This document shows positions 36,501 to 44,400 of a stretch of DNA of 64,000 nt, one piece after another. The stretch lies in the NCBI GenBank assembly GCA_963714145.1, contig OY970235.1, forward strand, positions 8,618,001 through 8,682,000, given 5' to 3'. A program made the position numbers and the translations under genes. This DNA comes from JBBWZH01 sp035544115. Lineage in GTDB: Bacteria; Actinomycetota; Actinomycetes; Mycobacteriales; CADCTP01. Under the pieces are notes generated by a model. The model ran no database searches, was not told the origin of the DNA, and saw only the letters and a program-made list of their open reading frames with translations. Position 1 is the stretch's first letter. Each line of letters opens with the position of its first letter.

Positions 36501-36924
36501 GCTGGACATGCCGTCCGGCCCGGTGGACATGCACGGCTGGTGCCTCGGCGGCGCGTCCGGTTTCGGCATGGGCACCGCCGGCAGCGCCTGCGTGGTCAGC
36601 GACAACCACGGCTGGGCGATCACGCTCAACTGGACGCCCGTGACGCTGACAACCCCCGGCGCGTTCCTCGGCGTCGGCCCGACCTTCTCCAACGGCGACA
36701 TCGACGCGCAGAAGGGCGCCTTCCTCACTGTCGACGTCGGCGCCGGGGAGGTAGTCGGCGTCGACAGCTCCTATGCCTACGCCGGCGGCATCCTCACCAC
36801 CACCGACCTCTTCGGCGGCGGCGTCGGTTCTCCCGTCACCGCCGCGGGCGGCGTCAGCTACACCTGGATCCCGTACCACCATCGCAACGACATGGTGCAC
36901 TCGCTGACCCCGCTGCACCGGTGA
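30580..36924 (+). CDS. RHS1: giant secreted RHS/YD-repeat protein with unrecognised C-terminal domain
   Basis: A 2114-residue protein. A signal peptide (ALALVAALLAVLPAGPASA) leads an SpvB-like region (WGLPLRVPPSLGGPAPKVQL), many YD repeats, and the RHS core RDYDPVLGRFTSVDPQ. After GYSYADNTPVTASDPTGE (about residue 1825) comes a ~285-residue tip with a charged Lys/Pro linker, then cysteine-containing and glycine/threonine-rich strands ending in AAGGVSYTWIPYHHR. No known toxin motif is seen. It is co-transcribed with the FG-GAP protein. RHS shells enclose and deliver the C-terminal tip. No immunity-like gene follows, unlike RHS2 and RHS3. Confidence 0.9.
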   Translation: MTAVSRRRVRPVAAGSALALVAALLAVLPAGPASAVPTRPPRPALLPSVPGSDATARLAPVDPTKNVTTPARATFPAAGTADVALPAAATGVRPDAGPVRPAITWAAGLPIGAARTAAPAGAGPQVAAPTRLRLRLLDPATAQHTGHDLVLRAARIDGTSTPGKATIAVNYGGFRTAYGADWARRLTLVALPDCPLTTPAERACQATPLPTSNDTVHSALSTVVTVTTSGTMVALAAGASSDGGDYKATDLKEAGNWAAGDNSGGFAWGLPLRVPPSLGGPAPKVQLAYSSQAVDGQTAASNSQPSWIGEGFAWQPGSIERGYRGCNDDGGASTNGDLCWAGDNASLTLNGRSTQLVLDSGGQWRPKDEDGSKIEHLTGGVNGDNDGEYWKVTATDGTQYFFGRNRLPGWRSGTDPETNSVFYEPVYGNNGAVGSIPAEPCHSDAGFGSSSCQQGYRWNLDYVVDPHGNTMSLFYQREMNNYSRNHVDADVSSYVRGGWLAEIDYGTRQDAGVDSVFAGTAPARVLFDTTDRCVIAGPTCTLTIANAGNWPDLPVDQICTGTTCANHYSPTFFTQKKLSAVTTQVATGNKTWRRVEQWRLTQVFKDPGDGLAKILWLSSLAHCGTDDTTCMPSNTFIPTQLSNRVDLAGTTNSIIRYRMSSIQTESGGLISIAYSAPECVAGSNMPAAADRNTKRCFPVWWVPPGSTVPKLEYFHKYVVSSVALGDLVGGNPDEVTYYTYLDSPAWHYDDNPLAISTRHSWSQWRGYSQVRVVHGANTETQSKTEITYFRGMDADRTASGTRSVSISDTDGGSWVDSNWFAGTARETVTYLGTTSTVVSKTKNDPYQFGPTATQTLNGVTLTAYATDTAVVTTKTTLDGNRGFRTTRASTSFTPDRSARVSQTDDEGDLSTTADDRCARTSYAADAATTMLTFVTRVETVGVTCSATPNRSRDVLMDVRTWYDGASSFGGTVSKGDPTKVEQLADWNGGNPVYKQTERTSYDAYGRPLDSYDALDRKTSTVYTPASGAAATGTTVTDPKNFAATTTTDVAWGLDTSRVDANGRRADLAYDGLGRLTGVWLPGRDKATQTPDQKYAYTLRTAGGPSVVATSKLNAAGTGYTTSYLLYDGWLRERQTQAPAVGGGRLITDTLYDSRGLVAKNRPAYFNSNAPATAVFLPTGDNAVPAQSVTGYDGAERVTTVITQVDAVEKWRSTTSYGGDHTDLSVPLGGTATSTWADARGQTTAVWHYHGNTAAGAHDVTTRGYTPAGDLNLVVDAAGSRWSATYDQRRRKLTSTDPNTGTSTFSYDEAGQQLTTTDARGGTLAYSYDELGRKTGEFVGSPSGTKLAAWAYDTLPGGKRQIASTTRYDGAGNAYVTGPVGYTAHYQPTGTVVTLPAAAGVLAGTYTTSTTYNADGTVHTDSTPAKSGSPGFGGLPDETLSYGYNDLGMPTTLTGLSSYVTDTQYLQTGQLSSVDMTDGGGKDVLQYWTYEHGTSRMVEHQVVGDFATVVATETHYTYDPAGNVTGVADKLAQYGAGADDNQCLRYDYLQRLTEAWTPTSGDCTAAPTTAGLGGPAPYWTTYAVDASGNRTSVTEHAASGNRVGTYNYPAASAARPHAVTSVTGAGAATYGYDPDGNTTSRKVAGKPDQTLTWDAEGHLATLVDSAGTTTYTYTAGGMRLLAKDPSGATLWLGATECRAVAGGTVSCTRPYGFGTAGTVGVRTPAGLSWASDDHQGTSQLLFRASDLAITRRRATPFGADRGPAVAWPASRGFVGGVDDDRAGLVHIGARDYDPVLGRFTSVDPQFAIDDPQSWNGYSYADNTPVTASDPTGERTEDQYYGPGGKDKDNSAPAPEGNYSGPCDGSHSASNCDSHGKTKPDRPHKPKDVMRRTVFGKGTVLIVHYDGTVSINGYILPAGIKDPDKLAAAVDAHYKPFGDGQPPDLIETTGLLQQSCNPELCTLDQKNQVDRAHNLALDMPSGPVDMHGWCLGGASGFGMGTAGSACVVSDNHGWAITLNWTPVTLTTPGAFLGVGPTFSNGDIDAQKGAFLTVDVGAGEVVGVDSSYAYAGGILTTTDLFGGGVGSPVTAAGGVSYTWIPYHHRNDMVHSLTPLHR

Positions 36925-37011
36925 GACCCACCGGCGCTGTCACCGTCTGATGTGGACGGTGACGGCGGGAGGCGGACGGCGGCGCGGCAGCCACCGACCG
37001 GGAGGAGCGAC

Positions 37012-37182
37012 ATGACACTGTCCCGCCGGGGTTTCTTCGGCCCGGCCGGCGCCACCGCGGGTGTGCTGGCGCTCGGCCAGGCCGGCCGGGCCGATGCGGC
37101 GCAGGGCGGGTGGCGGTGGTGCACGCTCTGCCAGGGCCTGTGGTTCTCGCTGAACTACCTGCTCCGCCTCACCCCGGCCTGA
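37012..37182 (+). CDS. 56-residue Tat-signal peptide protein with CxxC tail
   Basis: GGAGGAG precedes ATG 37012. The product starts with MTLSRRGFFGPAGATAG, a twin-arginine motif, followed by a hydrophobic stretch and an A-x-A site (RADAAQG). The mature part is only about 25 residues, WRWCTLCQGLWFSLNYLL, with C-x2-C-x-G-L-W-F, which resembles the first half of a small extracellular CxxC module found in longer Tat-exported proteins. It may be a truncated copy, or a true micro-protein linked to RHS1, which ends 87 bases upstream. Confidence 0.55.
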   Translation: MTLSRRGFFGPAGATAGVLALGQAGRADAAQGGWRWCTLCQGLWFSLNYLLRLTPA

Positions 37183-37201
37183 CCGCTGCCGACATCCGCC
37201 G

Positions 37202-37236
37202 TTGACTAATAAACTCTGCATATATAGATTTAGTGC
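37202..37236 (+). promoter_or_regulatory. Promoter of the PadR operon, leaderless; overlapping symmetric AT-rich element
   Basis: TTGACT (37202-37207), 17 bases, then TAGATT (37225-37230) form a recognisable vegetative promoter, placing the expected start of transcription at about 37237, exactly the A of the padR ATG. The AT-rich block is an outlier in this GC-rich window and carries imperfect symmetry (ACTAAT with TTTAGT, TGCA with TGCA), as expected for an autoregulatory PadR operator. Confidence 0.6.
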
Positions 37237-37563
37237 ATGACCCGTTCCCGGCGGCCGTCCGCCCAGACCACGGCAGTGGTCCTGGCGCTGGCCGAGGAGC
37301 CGACCGCCTGGCGGTACGGCTATCAGCTGTGCCAGCAGCTGGGCATCAAGCCCGGCTCGATGTACCCGATCCTGATGCGGCTGACCGACCGGGGGCTGCT
37401 GGAGACCACCTGGGCCACCGACGTCCCGGCCGGCCGGCCACCGCGCCACCTGTACCGGCTGACCGGCGCCGGCCGGGCGCTGGCCACCGACCTCGCCGTC
37501 GTTGCCGCCGCCGCGCCAGTGGCCCGGCGGTCCGGTCTGACCGAGAGGTGGCAGGGCGCATGA
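37237..37563 (+). CDS. PadR-family transcriptional regulator
   Basis: A 108-residue minimal PadR repressor. The winged helix includes QTTAVVLALAEEPTAWRYGY, GIKPGSMYPILMRLTDRGLL and the wing PAGRPPRHLYRLTGAG. It is of the short subfamily 2, without a long C-terminal dimerisation domain beyond one helix. It appears to be translated from a leaderless mRNA. Its stop overlaps the ATG of the following membrane-protein gene (ATGA), so the two form an operon and the membrane protein is probably its main target. Confidence 0.9.
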   Translation: MTRSRRPSAQTTAVVLALAEEPTAWRYGYQLCQQLGIKPGSMYPILMRLTDRGLLETTWATDVPAGRPPRHLYRLTGAGRALATDLAVVAAAAPVARRSGLTERWQGA

Positions 37564-38771
37564 GGCCGAGCCGGCGCGGGGTCGAGACCGTTGCGACCCG
37601 GGTCATCGTGGTGGTGTGGGTGGTGTTCTACGCCATCGCGCTCGCGACCGCCGACCAGCTGCCCGGGCCGGTGACCGCCGTGGTGCAACTGCTCGTCCCG
37701 CCGCTGCTGGGGGTGGGCGCCGCCCGGCTCGTGCTGCGCCACTGGTGGTCCGGGATCGGGTCCCGGATGGCCGCGCTGGACCTGCCGGGGCGGTTGCTCG
37801 CGGCCGAGGTGGCGGCACTGCCCGAACACCGGCGCGAGTGGGGCCGGGCGATGACCGCGGAGCTGGCCGAGGTCCAGGGGCGGTCGGCCCGCTGGCGGTT
37901 CGCGCTCAGCACTGCCCGGGCCACCCTGTGGCAGCCACCGTCGGGTGGCTGGCCGGTGCTCGCTCTGGTGGCCGGGGTGGCCGTGGCCCTGGCCGCGGCC
38001 GCCGGGCCGGCGGTCGGCGCGGCGGTGCCCGGGCTGACGGTGTTCACGGTGACCTTCACCGGGCTGGTCGGTGCCATGGTGGCGCTGGCCGTCGTCCGCT
38101 GGCGCCGGCCGCGGCTGCCGGTACCAGCGCCGACCGTCCTGGTCACCGCCGGCGTGGCCGCGGCCATCGGCGCGATCGTGATCTTCCTGCGCCGGGAGCC
38201 GGCCGCGGCCCGGTACCTGCCGCCGGCGGCGGCGGTGTATCTGGCCATCGTGCTGGCCGGCTGCCTGTGGCTCGCGGTGGCATCCGCACGGTGGCTGGGC
38301 GCCAGCCGGCTCGCCCCCCACCTCGGCGCCGCCGGCGCTGTCGTGTTCGCGGTCTGGTTCCTGCTGGCCTTCAGCAGCGACGGGGCCGAGCCCCCGCTCC
38401 CGCTCGTGCTGCTGCTCGCGGTGGTGCTGATGGTCGCGCCGGCCGCCGCCTTCTTCGTCCCGGCGTTCGTGGCGGGCCGGGTCGGCCGGTCGTTCCGCTC
38501 CGGCCTGCAGGCCGCCGTCTGGACGGTGATCGCCGCCGGGCCGCTCACCTACGCCCTCTGGCTGCCCGCGGGGCTGCACCGGCACGCGATCGACGGCAGG
38601 ACGCTGGACGGCGAACTGGTCGCTCCGGTCGGTGAGAACCTGCCCGCCGCGATGGTCTTCTGCCTCGGCATCTTCCCCGTGCTCGGCCTCACCGTCGCGG
38701 TGATCGGCGCCGGCCTCGGAGCGCGGCCGCCCCGCCCACCCGCTGCCGCACCGCCGCAACCGCAAACCTGA
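37560..38771 (+). CDS. PadR-linked polytopic membrane protein, function unknown
   Basis: A 403-residue protein with about nine to ten hydrophobic segments in two groups (residues 12-60 and 130-395). The soluble insertion between them (EWGRAMTAELAEVQGRSARWRFALS) resembles the short cytoplasmic block found in membrane proteins that accompany PadR repressors in actinobacteria. No transporter signature or ATPase is present. ATG 37560 overlaps the padR stop. It could be an envelope-stress or drug-response protein; nothing in the sequence decides this. Confidence 0.7.
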   Translation: MRPSRRGVETVATRVIVVVWVVFYAIALATADQLPGPVTAVVQLLVPPLLGVGAARLVLRHWWSGIGSRMAALDLPGRLLAAEVAALPEHRREWGRAMTAELAEVQGRSARWRFALSTARATLWQPPSGGWPVLALVAGVAVALAAAAGPAVGAAVPGLTVFTVTFTGLVGAMVALAVVRWRRPRLPVPAPTVLVTAGVAAAIGAIVIFLRREPAAARYLPPAAAVYLAIVLAGCLWLAVASARWLGASRLAPHLGAAGAVVFAVWFLLAFSSDGAEPPLPLVLLLAVVLMVAPAAAFFVPAFVAGRVGRSFRSGLQAAVWTVIAAGPLTYALWLPAGLHRHAIDGRTLDGELVAPVGENLPAAMVFCLGIFPVLGLTVAVIGAGLGARPPRPPAAAPPQPQT

Positions 38772-38788
38772 CCCGGCCCGCGTCCCGC

Positions 38789-38850
38789 GGTCCACTGAGG
38801 ACGCCCGCGTCCCGCGGTCCACTGAGGACCGCCGCAGTCCATTGAGGACC
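38789..38850. repeat. Three tandem GGTCC-ACTGA-GGACC hairpins between convergent genes (terminator-like)
   Basis: GGTCC-ACTGA-GGAC at 38789, the same with a full GGACC at 38816, and AGTCC-ATTGA-GGACC at 38836 are three successive small stem-loops; the first two belong to a 27-base direct repeat. They fill the gap between the convergent PadR-operon and M50 genes, so a bidirectional terminator is the simplest role, although no T-tract follows. Confidence 0.5.
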
Positions 38851-38857
38851 GCCGTGG

Positions 38858-39556
38858 TCAGCGGAGGATGAGCCAGCCGCCGAGGCAGAGGGCGGCGGTC
38901 GTGCCGAGCGCCAGCAGGCCGATCCAGTGCTGGGCGGCCAGCGGGGTCAGCCGGGTCAGCTCGTCAACGTCGGAGTCCCCGGCATACCCGGCGCGACGCC
39001 GCTGCCCCAGTTCGACGACCGGCCGGATGGCACCGACGAGCAGGAACCAGCAGCCGACCAGGCCGACCGTCGCCTGTACCGGCGCGGGGGCGTACCAGGC
39101 CAGCAGCGCGATCGGGGCGCCGGCGCGCACGGCCAGCAGGACACCGCGGGTGCCACGGGCCAGCACCAGCGTCGCCGGTACCAGCACGACGGCGACCCAC
39201 AGGGCGATGGTCACCAGGCCATCGGCCAGCACCAGCGCACCGACCAGGCCCAGCACCGACGGGCCCAGATACCCGGCGAGCACCGTCGCCACCATGCCCG
39301 GCCCGTCCGCCCGGCCCGCCGTCAGGGCCAGTCCTGACCTGTCCGGGTGGGCGCCGACCCCGACCAGGCGCCGGCCGGTCACCAGCGCCGCGACCGCATG
39401 ACCGGCCTCGTGCGCGACGGTGATGATGTTGCGGCCCCGTCGCCACGCCCCCTCGGCGGCCACCAGGGCGAACGCGATGACCCCGGTCGCCACCGCCAAC
39501 GCGAGCGGTGGGTCGAGCTGCAACCCGGCGATCCGGTCTCCGAGACTCGCCGACAT
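38858..39556 (-). CDS. M50-family membrane metalloprotease
   Basis: A 232-residue protein with about six membrane segments. ITVAHEAGHAVAALVTGRR carries the HExxH-type zinc site (HEAGH) within the first part, followed by GMVATVLAGYLGPSVLG, a conserved small-residue membrane stretch. The compact form without PDZ or CBS domains matches a stand-alone actinobacterial M50B-type protein. Its substrate is unknown. It is convergent to the PadR operon and in the same direction as the NB-ARC gene further right. Confidence 0.86.
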   Translation of the reverse strand: MSASLGDRIAGLQLDPPLALAVATGVIAFALVAAEGAWRRGRNIITVAHEAGHAVAALVTGRRLVGVGAHPDRSGLALTAGRADGPGMVATVLAGYLGPSVLGLVGALVLADGLVTIALWVAVVLVPATLVLARGTRGVLLAVRAGAPIALLAWYAPAPVQATVGLVGCWFLLVGAIRPVVELGQRRRAGYAGDSDVDELTRLTPLAAQHWIGLLALGTTAALCLGGWLILR

Positions 39557-39643
39557 TCCGCCTCCAATCAGCTGCCCTGCTTTCCTGACGTGCTGGACGG
39601 CCGCCGTGTTGCCGCCCCGCCTGGACCGGACCGGCGGGGCGGT

Positions 39644-41137
39644 TCAGCTCGCGGCGGGCCGGGCCCGGCACGGGGCTGCCGGCGAGTCGGTGTTGGAAAG
39701 GCGCATTGCCGTCGGCAGTTGCGGGCGCGACTGCTGGCGCAGCTGGGGGCCGGCCCGGGTGGCTCGGGTGAGTGCGGCGTGCAGGTCGGCGTCGGTGTCC
39801 TCGGTGTTGGCGCGCTCACGCGCGTAGAGCCGGGTCAGGCTGTGCATGTGGTACTGGTCGGGCTGGTTCGCGTCGAGCAGGTGAACGTCGATGAGGTTGT
39901 CGAGCAGGTCCTGTGCGGCGTTCGGGGCGATGTCCAGCAGTGCTGCGGCGGCCCGCGTGTCGACGTGCGGGGTGTCTAGGAGGCCGACCAGGCGGAAAGC
40001 CCTCCGCACCCGCGGGGCGAGCGCCAGATAGCTGGGGGCGAGGCTCGCTCGGATGCTGAGGTCTCCGGCGGCGAGCTCGTCGAGTTGGTATCGCGGGTCC
40101 TGCAGCCGGGCCACCAGCCGGGACGTTGGCCAGTGCGGTCGCCCGGCCAGCCGGGCGCCGGCTGCCCGCACGGCGAGCGGCAGCCGTCCGGCCAGCCGGA
40201 CCAGGCGGGCGGCCGAGTCGCGGTCGGCGGCCACCCGGCTGGCGCCGATCATGTTGCTGAGCAGGTCCAGCGCTTCGTCGTCGGAGAGCAGGCCGAGCTC
40301 GACGTTGCTGGCGCCAGCCAGTTCGGGCAGCCGCCGCCGACTGGTCAGGATGACCGCGCAGGCCGGGTTTCCGGGCAGCAGCGGCCGCACCTGCGCCGCG
40401 GTCTGAACATCGTCGAGGACGACGAGGATCCGCCGGCAGGACAGCATGAGCCGGTAGCGTTCGACCTTCTCCGCCAGCCCGGTCCGGGGTGGCGCCGGGG
40501 GGTCGCCCAGGGCGCCGAGCAGCCGCTGCAGGGCGTCGGCTGGCTGCAGCGGGTCAGCCTGGGTGCCGTGCAGGTCGAGGTAGAGCTGCCCGTCCGGGAA
40601 CTGCTGGCGCAGCAGGTGCGCGGTGTGCACGGCGAGGGCGGTCTTCCCGACGCCGCCGGGTCCGCAGATCGTGACCACCGGCGTGGCGGTGTGTTCCGCC
40701 GTGACGGTGGTGGCGGCGGTCAGGGCGGCGAGCTCGCCGGCCCGGCCGGTGAAGTCGGCGATGTCGCGGGGTAGCTGGCAGACCCCGAGCGGGCTACCCG
40801 GCGGGCCGGCCGCGCGGAGGTGCGGCTGCCTCGGTCCGTCGTCGCCGCGCCCCGGCTGGTCGGCCGGGGCCTGCCAGTAGCCGCTCCGCCCGGCGCGTTC
40901 GAATCGCTCCCGCTCCGATCCGCGGATGCTGAGCGCGTCGGCGAGTGACTGGACGGATGGCCGGCGCGGCCGGCGAACCTGGCCACCCTCGATGTTGACG
41001 ATGGACCGGACACTGAGCCCGGCCCGGTCGGCCAGCTCCTCCTGGGTGAGCTGGGCTGCGACGCGACGTAGCCGCAGCACGTTCCCGAAGCTCTGACCGT
41101 CAGCGTGTCCGGCTCCGGACGCCCCCGCGCGCGACAT
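39644..41137 (-). CDS. XRE-HTH/NB-ARC STAND regulator divergent from RHS2
   Basis: A 497-residue regulator. Residues 15-75 are an XRE-type HTH (VLRLRRVAAQLTQEELADRA, LSVRSIVNIEGG), about 135-400 an NB-ARC ATPase with Walker A CGPGGVGKTALA and Walker B-like RILVVLDDVQ, then LPLAVRAAGARLAGRP and a winged part ending in YHMHSLTRLYARERAN. The usual C-terminal TPR array is missing, leaving a short disordered tail, so it is a shortened member. ATG 41137 is 290 bases from the divergent RHS2 start, making RHS2 its likely target. Confidence 0.86.
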   Translation of the reverse strand: MSRAGASGAGHADGQSFGNVLRLRRVAAQLTQEELADRAGLSVRSIVNIEGGQVRRPRRPSVQSLADALSIRGSERERFERAGRSGYWQAPADQPGRGDDGPRQPHLRAAGPPGSPLGVCQLPRDIADFTGRAGELAALTAATTVTAEHTATPVVTICGPGGVGKTALAVHTAHLLRQQFPDGQLYLDLHGTQADPLQPADALQRLLGALGDPPAPPRTGLAEKVERYRLMLSCRRILVVLDDVQTAAQVRPLLPGNPACAVILTSRRRLPELAGASNVELGLLSDDEALDLLSNMIGASRVAADRDSAARLVRLAGRLPLAVRAAGARLAGRPHWPTSRLVARLQDPRYQLDELAAGDLSIRASLAPSYLALAPRVRRAFRLVGLLDTPHVDTRAAAALLDIAPNAAQDLLDNLIDVHLLDANQPDQYHMHSLTRLYARERANTEDTDADLHAALTRATRAGPQLRQQSRPQLPTAMRLSNTDSPAAPCRARPAAS

Positions 41138-41429
41138 GCGCCCCCCAAACTGTCGCAAACTTGCCTTTAAGATACAGGCCGGTCCGCCGCCTGGGTTATG
41201 CATTTCCGCCGGGCTCCTGCCGCCCGTTCGGGAATGCCCGGCGCGCATCGGCATAGGCCGGCCGAGTCCGCGTCGCCGGCAGGCCGCTGACCTGCATGAG
41301 GTCCCTGGTAGCTGCGGACGCTTCTGCGGGTTCTGCGGATTCGTCTTCCTGGTCAGCGGTCTCCGGGCGGCTGACGATGGCCGGGCTCGGGTGAGGCAGC
41401 GCTGTGTCTGGCTGAAGGGAAACCGGACT

Positions 41430-44400
41430 GTGACGGGGTTCAGAAGGTTCGTCGGCCTGTCGAGTCTGACCGTGCTCGTGGTCAGCGGGCTCTCCGCGCC
41501 GGCAGGCAGAGCGGAGCAGCCGGCACCGCGCGGCCCGGCAACGTCGTCCCAGGTCGCGGTGGCCGCCGTGTCCTGCCCGCCGGCCAGCGCGGGACAGGCC
41601 ACAACGGTGGCTCGGCAGGCGCCGGCACCGCGGCCGCCGCGCACCGCCGCCGACGCCGCCGAGGCGACGTTCGCCGCCCCGGACACACCGCGGCGGATGA
41701 TCCCCGGCGACGAGTACCGGGTGCCGGTCACGGTGCGGAACACGACGACGGCGACCCTGCCCAAGGCGACCTACGTCCTGTCGTACCACTGGCTGCTGCC
41801 TGACGGTGACGACGCGACGAACTCCGGAAACCGGCTGGAGACGGAGCTTCCGGCCGACCTGGCGCCCGGCGCCACGGTCACCGTGCAGGCGCGGGTCGAG
41901 GCGCCGTCGCTGGCTGACATCGGCAACAAGCGGGAGTCCTTCGTCCTGCGCTGGGACCTGCGGGACCGGCAGCGCGGCCGCTGGCTGTCGGCGGGCGGCG
42001 CGATCCAGCCGCTGAACCAGGACGTCACCGTCGAGGACCCGACCTCGGACCAGTTGGGGCTGGAGCGGTTCTACCAGTACGCCGGCACGCCGACCGGCGC
42101 CGGCTCGAGCGTGGCGGTGAACCAGTTCTCCGGCAACGCGGTGTTCAGCTACTCGCCGTTCGCCAACCCGAGCCGAGGGCTGGCCACGTTCGTCGGGCTG
42201 GCCTACAACAGCCAGGACACGTCGGACTCGATGACCGGCTTCGGCTGGTCGGTGTCCACCTCGACGCTGACCCGGCTGGGCACCCCGCTGGACTTCAGCA
42301 GTTCGGCCGACTTCCCGGACACGGTGCGGCTGATCGACGGGGACGGCACCGGCCACGAGTTCGAGCTGAACAAGCACGACAGCGGCGACCGGACGAAGTG
42401 GACCTACGACAGCCCGGCCGGCGTCCACCTCTTCCTGCAGCGGACGACCGGCGCCGACGACAACCGGCGCTGGGTGATGACCAGCCCGGACCGCACCCAG
42501 GCCTTCTTCGACCGGCAGGGCAACCAGACCGCCACGGTCGAGAAGAACGGCAACGAACTGCGGTTCACCTACCAGCAGGCGCTGGTCGGGGGCCGGAGCA
42601 CGAAGGTGCTGACGGCCATCACCGACGCCACCGGCCGGCGCACCCTGACGCTGGACTACTACCAGCGCGGCGACTCCTTCTCCTTCTACGCCGGGAACAA
42701 GAAGCAGTCCGGCACCGCGCTGGCGAACACGGCGATCATCGACCGGCTCCGGTCGATCACCGACCTCTCCGGTCGGACCATCACGTTCACCTACAGCGAC
42801 CGCGGCCTGCTGCAGGAGGTCGTCGACGGCGCCGGCGGCCCGGAGCCGAAGTCGTTCGTCTTCTTCTACGACGACGCGCAGGCCAACCGGAACACCAAGC
42901 TGGTCCGGGTCGTCGACCCGCTGGGCAACGGCAGCACGCTGCAGTACTTCACCGACTCCGGCGACTCGCTGCGCCGCTGGCACGTCCGCACGGTGACCGA
43001 CCGGGTCACCGCGGCCACCGCCTTCGACTACGCCGACCCGGACTCCTCGCGCGGGTCGGCGATCGCCTCCACGGTCACCGACGGGAACGGGCACGCCGCC
43101 ACGTACCTGCTCGACGGTTTCGGCCGGCCCGAGCGGCTCACCAACGCCAAGGGCGAGACCACCACGCTGGTCTGGGACGCCGACAACAACGTGGTCCGGC
43201 TGCGCGAGGACAACGGCGCGCTGACCACCTGGGTGTACGACCCGAAGACCGGCTACCCGCTGGAGATCCGCGACGCCGAGGCGAACGCGAAGGACTTCCC
43301 GCCGACCAGACTCGGCTACCGGACCGCGTTGGACGGGCACGTCGCCGACCTGACCGAGAAGACCTCGCCCGAGGGCCGCCGGTGGCTGTTCGGCTACGAC
43401 GACCGCGGCAACCTGGTCGCGGTCACCGATCCCAAGGGCACCGCGACCCCGGCCGACGGCGACTTCACCAGCCGGTACCGCTACGACGAGCTCGGCCACC
43501 TGGTCAGCACGACCGACGCCAACGGCCACACCACCACCTACGCCGACTACGACGCCAACGGCTACCCGCGCCGGATCACCGACCCCATCGGCTGTTCCAG
43601 CTTCTTCAGCTACGACGCGGTCGGCAACGTCGTGTCCAGTGTGGACGCCAAGCAGAAGGTACGGACGTTCACCTACGACCAGTTCAAGCGTCCACTGTTG
43701 ACGAAGGTGCCCAAGGACGCTGCGGCGAACGACTTCATCGTTACACCCGGCCCCAGGTACGACCGCAACGACAACGTGGTCGTACTGACCGCCGCCAACA
43801 ACGCGGTCACCACGGTCGCCTACGACCAGGCCGACCGGCAGGTGTCGATCACCGCGCCGAAGGACACCCCCACCGGGCCGACGAAGACGACCACGTTCGC
43901 CTACGACCGGGTCGGCAACCTGATCCGGGAGACCGAGCCGAAGGGCACGCTCACCCGCGACAACCCCAACGACTTCACCACCACGTCCCGGTACGACCAG
44001 GTCGACCAGCTCATCGAGGTCACCGACGCCACCGGCCAACGGGCCACCGCCAGCTACGACAACGTCGGCAACCTGATCACCGAGGTCGACCCGCGCAAGA
44101 CCGCGACCGCCGACCCGAACGACGTCACCACCAGGTACGCCTACGACCTCAACCACCAGCCGACCCGGATCACGGACGCGGCCGGAAACACCATCGCCGC
44201 CGGCTACGACCGGGACGGCAACACCGTGCAGAGCACCGACGAGGAGGGCAACACCACCCTCATCCGGCTCGACGAGCGCGCGATGCCGGTTGAGGAACGC
44301 GTCCCGCACACCGGCTCCGGCGCTGAGATCACCTACTTCACCACCCGCTACGAGTACGACCAGGTCGGCAACCGGACCAGGACGATCACCCCACGCGGCG

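Noticed and set aside
40895..40912. GTTCGAATC, a tRNA T-loop-like string
   Set aside because: It lies within the NB-ARC regulator coding sequence and no acceptor, D- or anticodon stem surrounds it.
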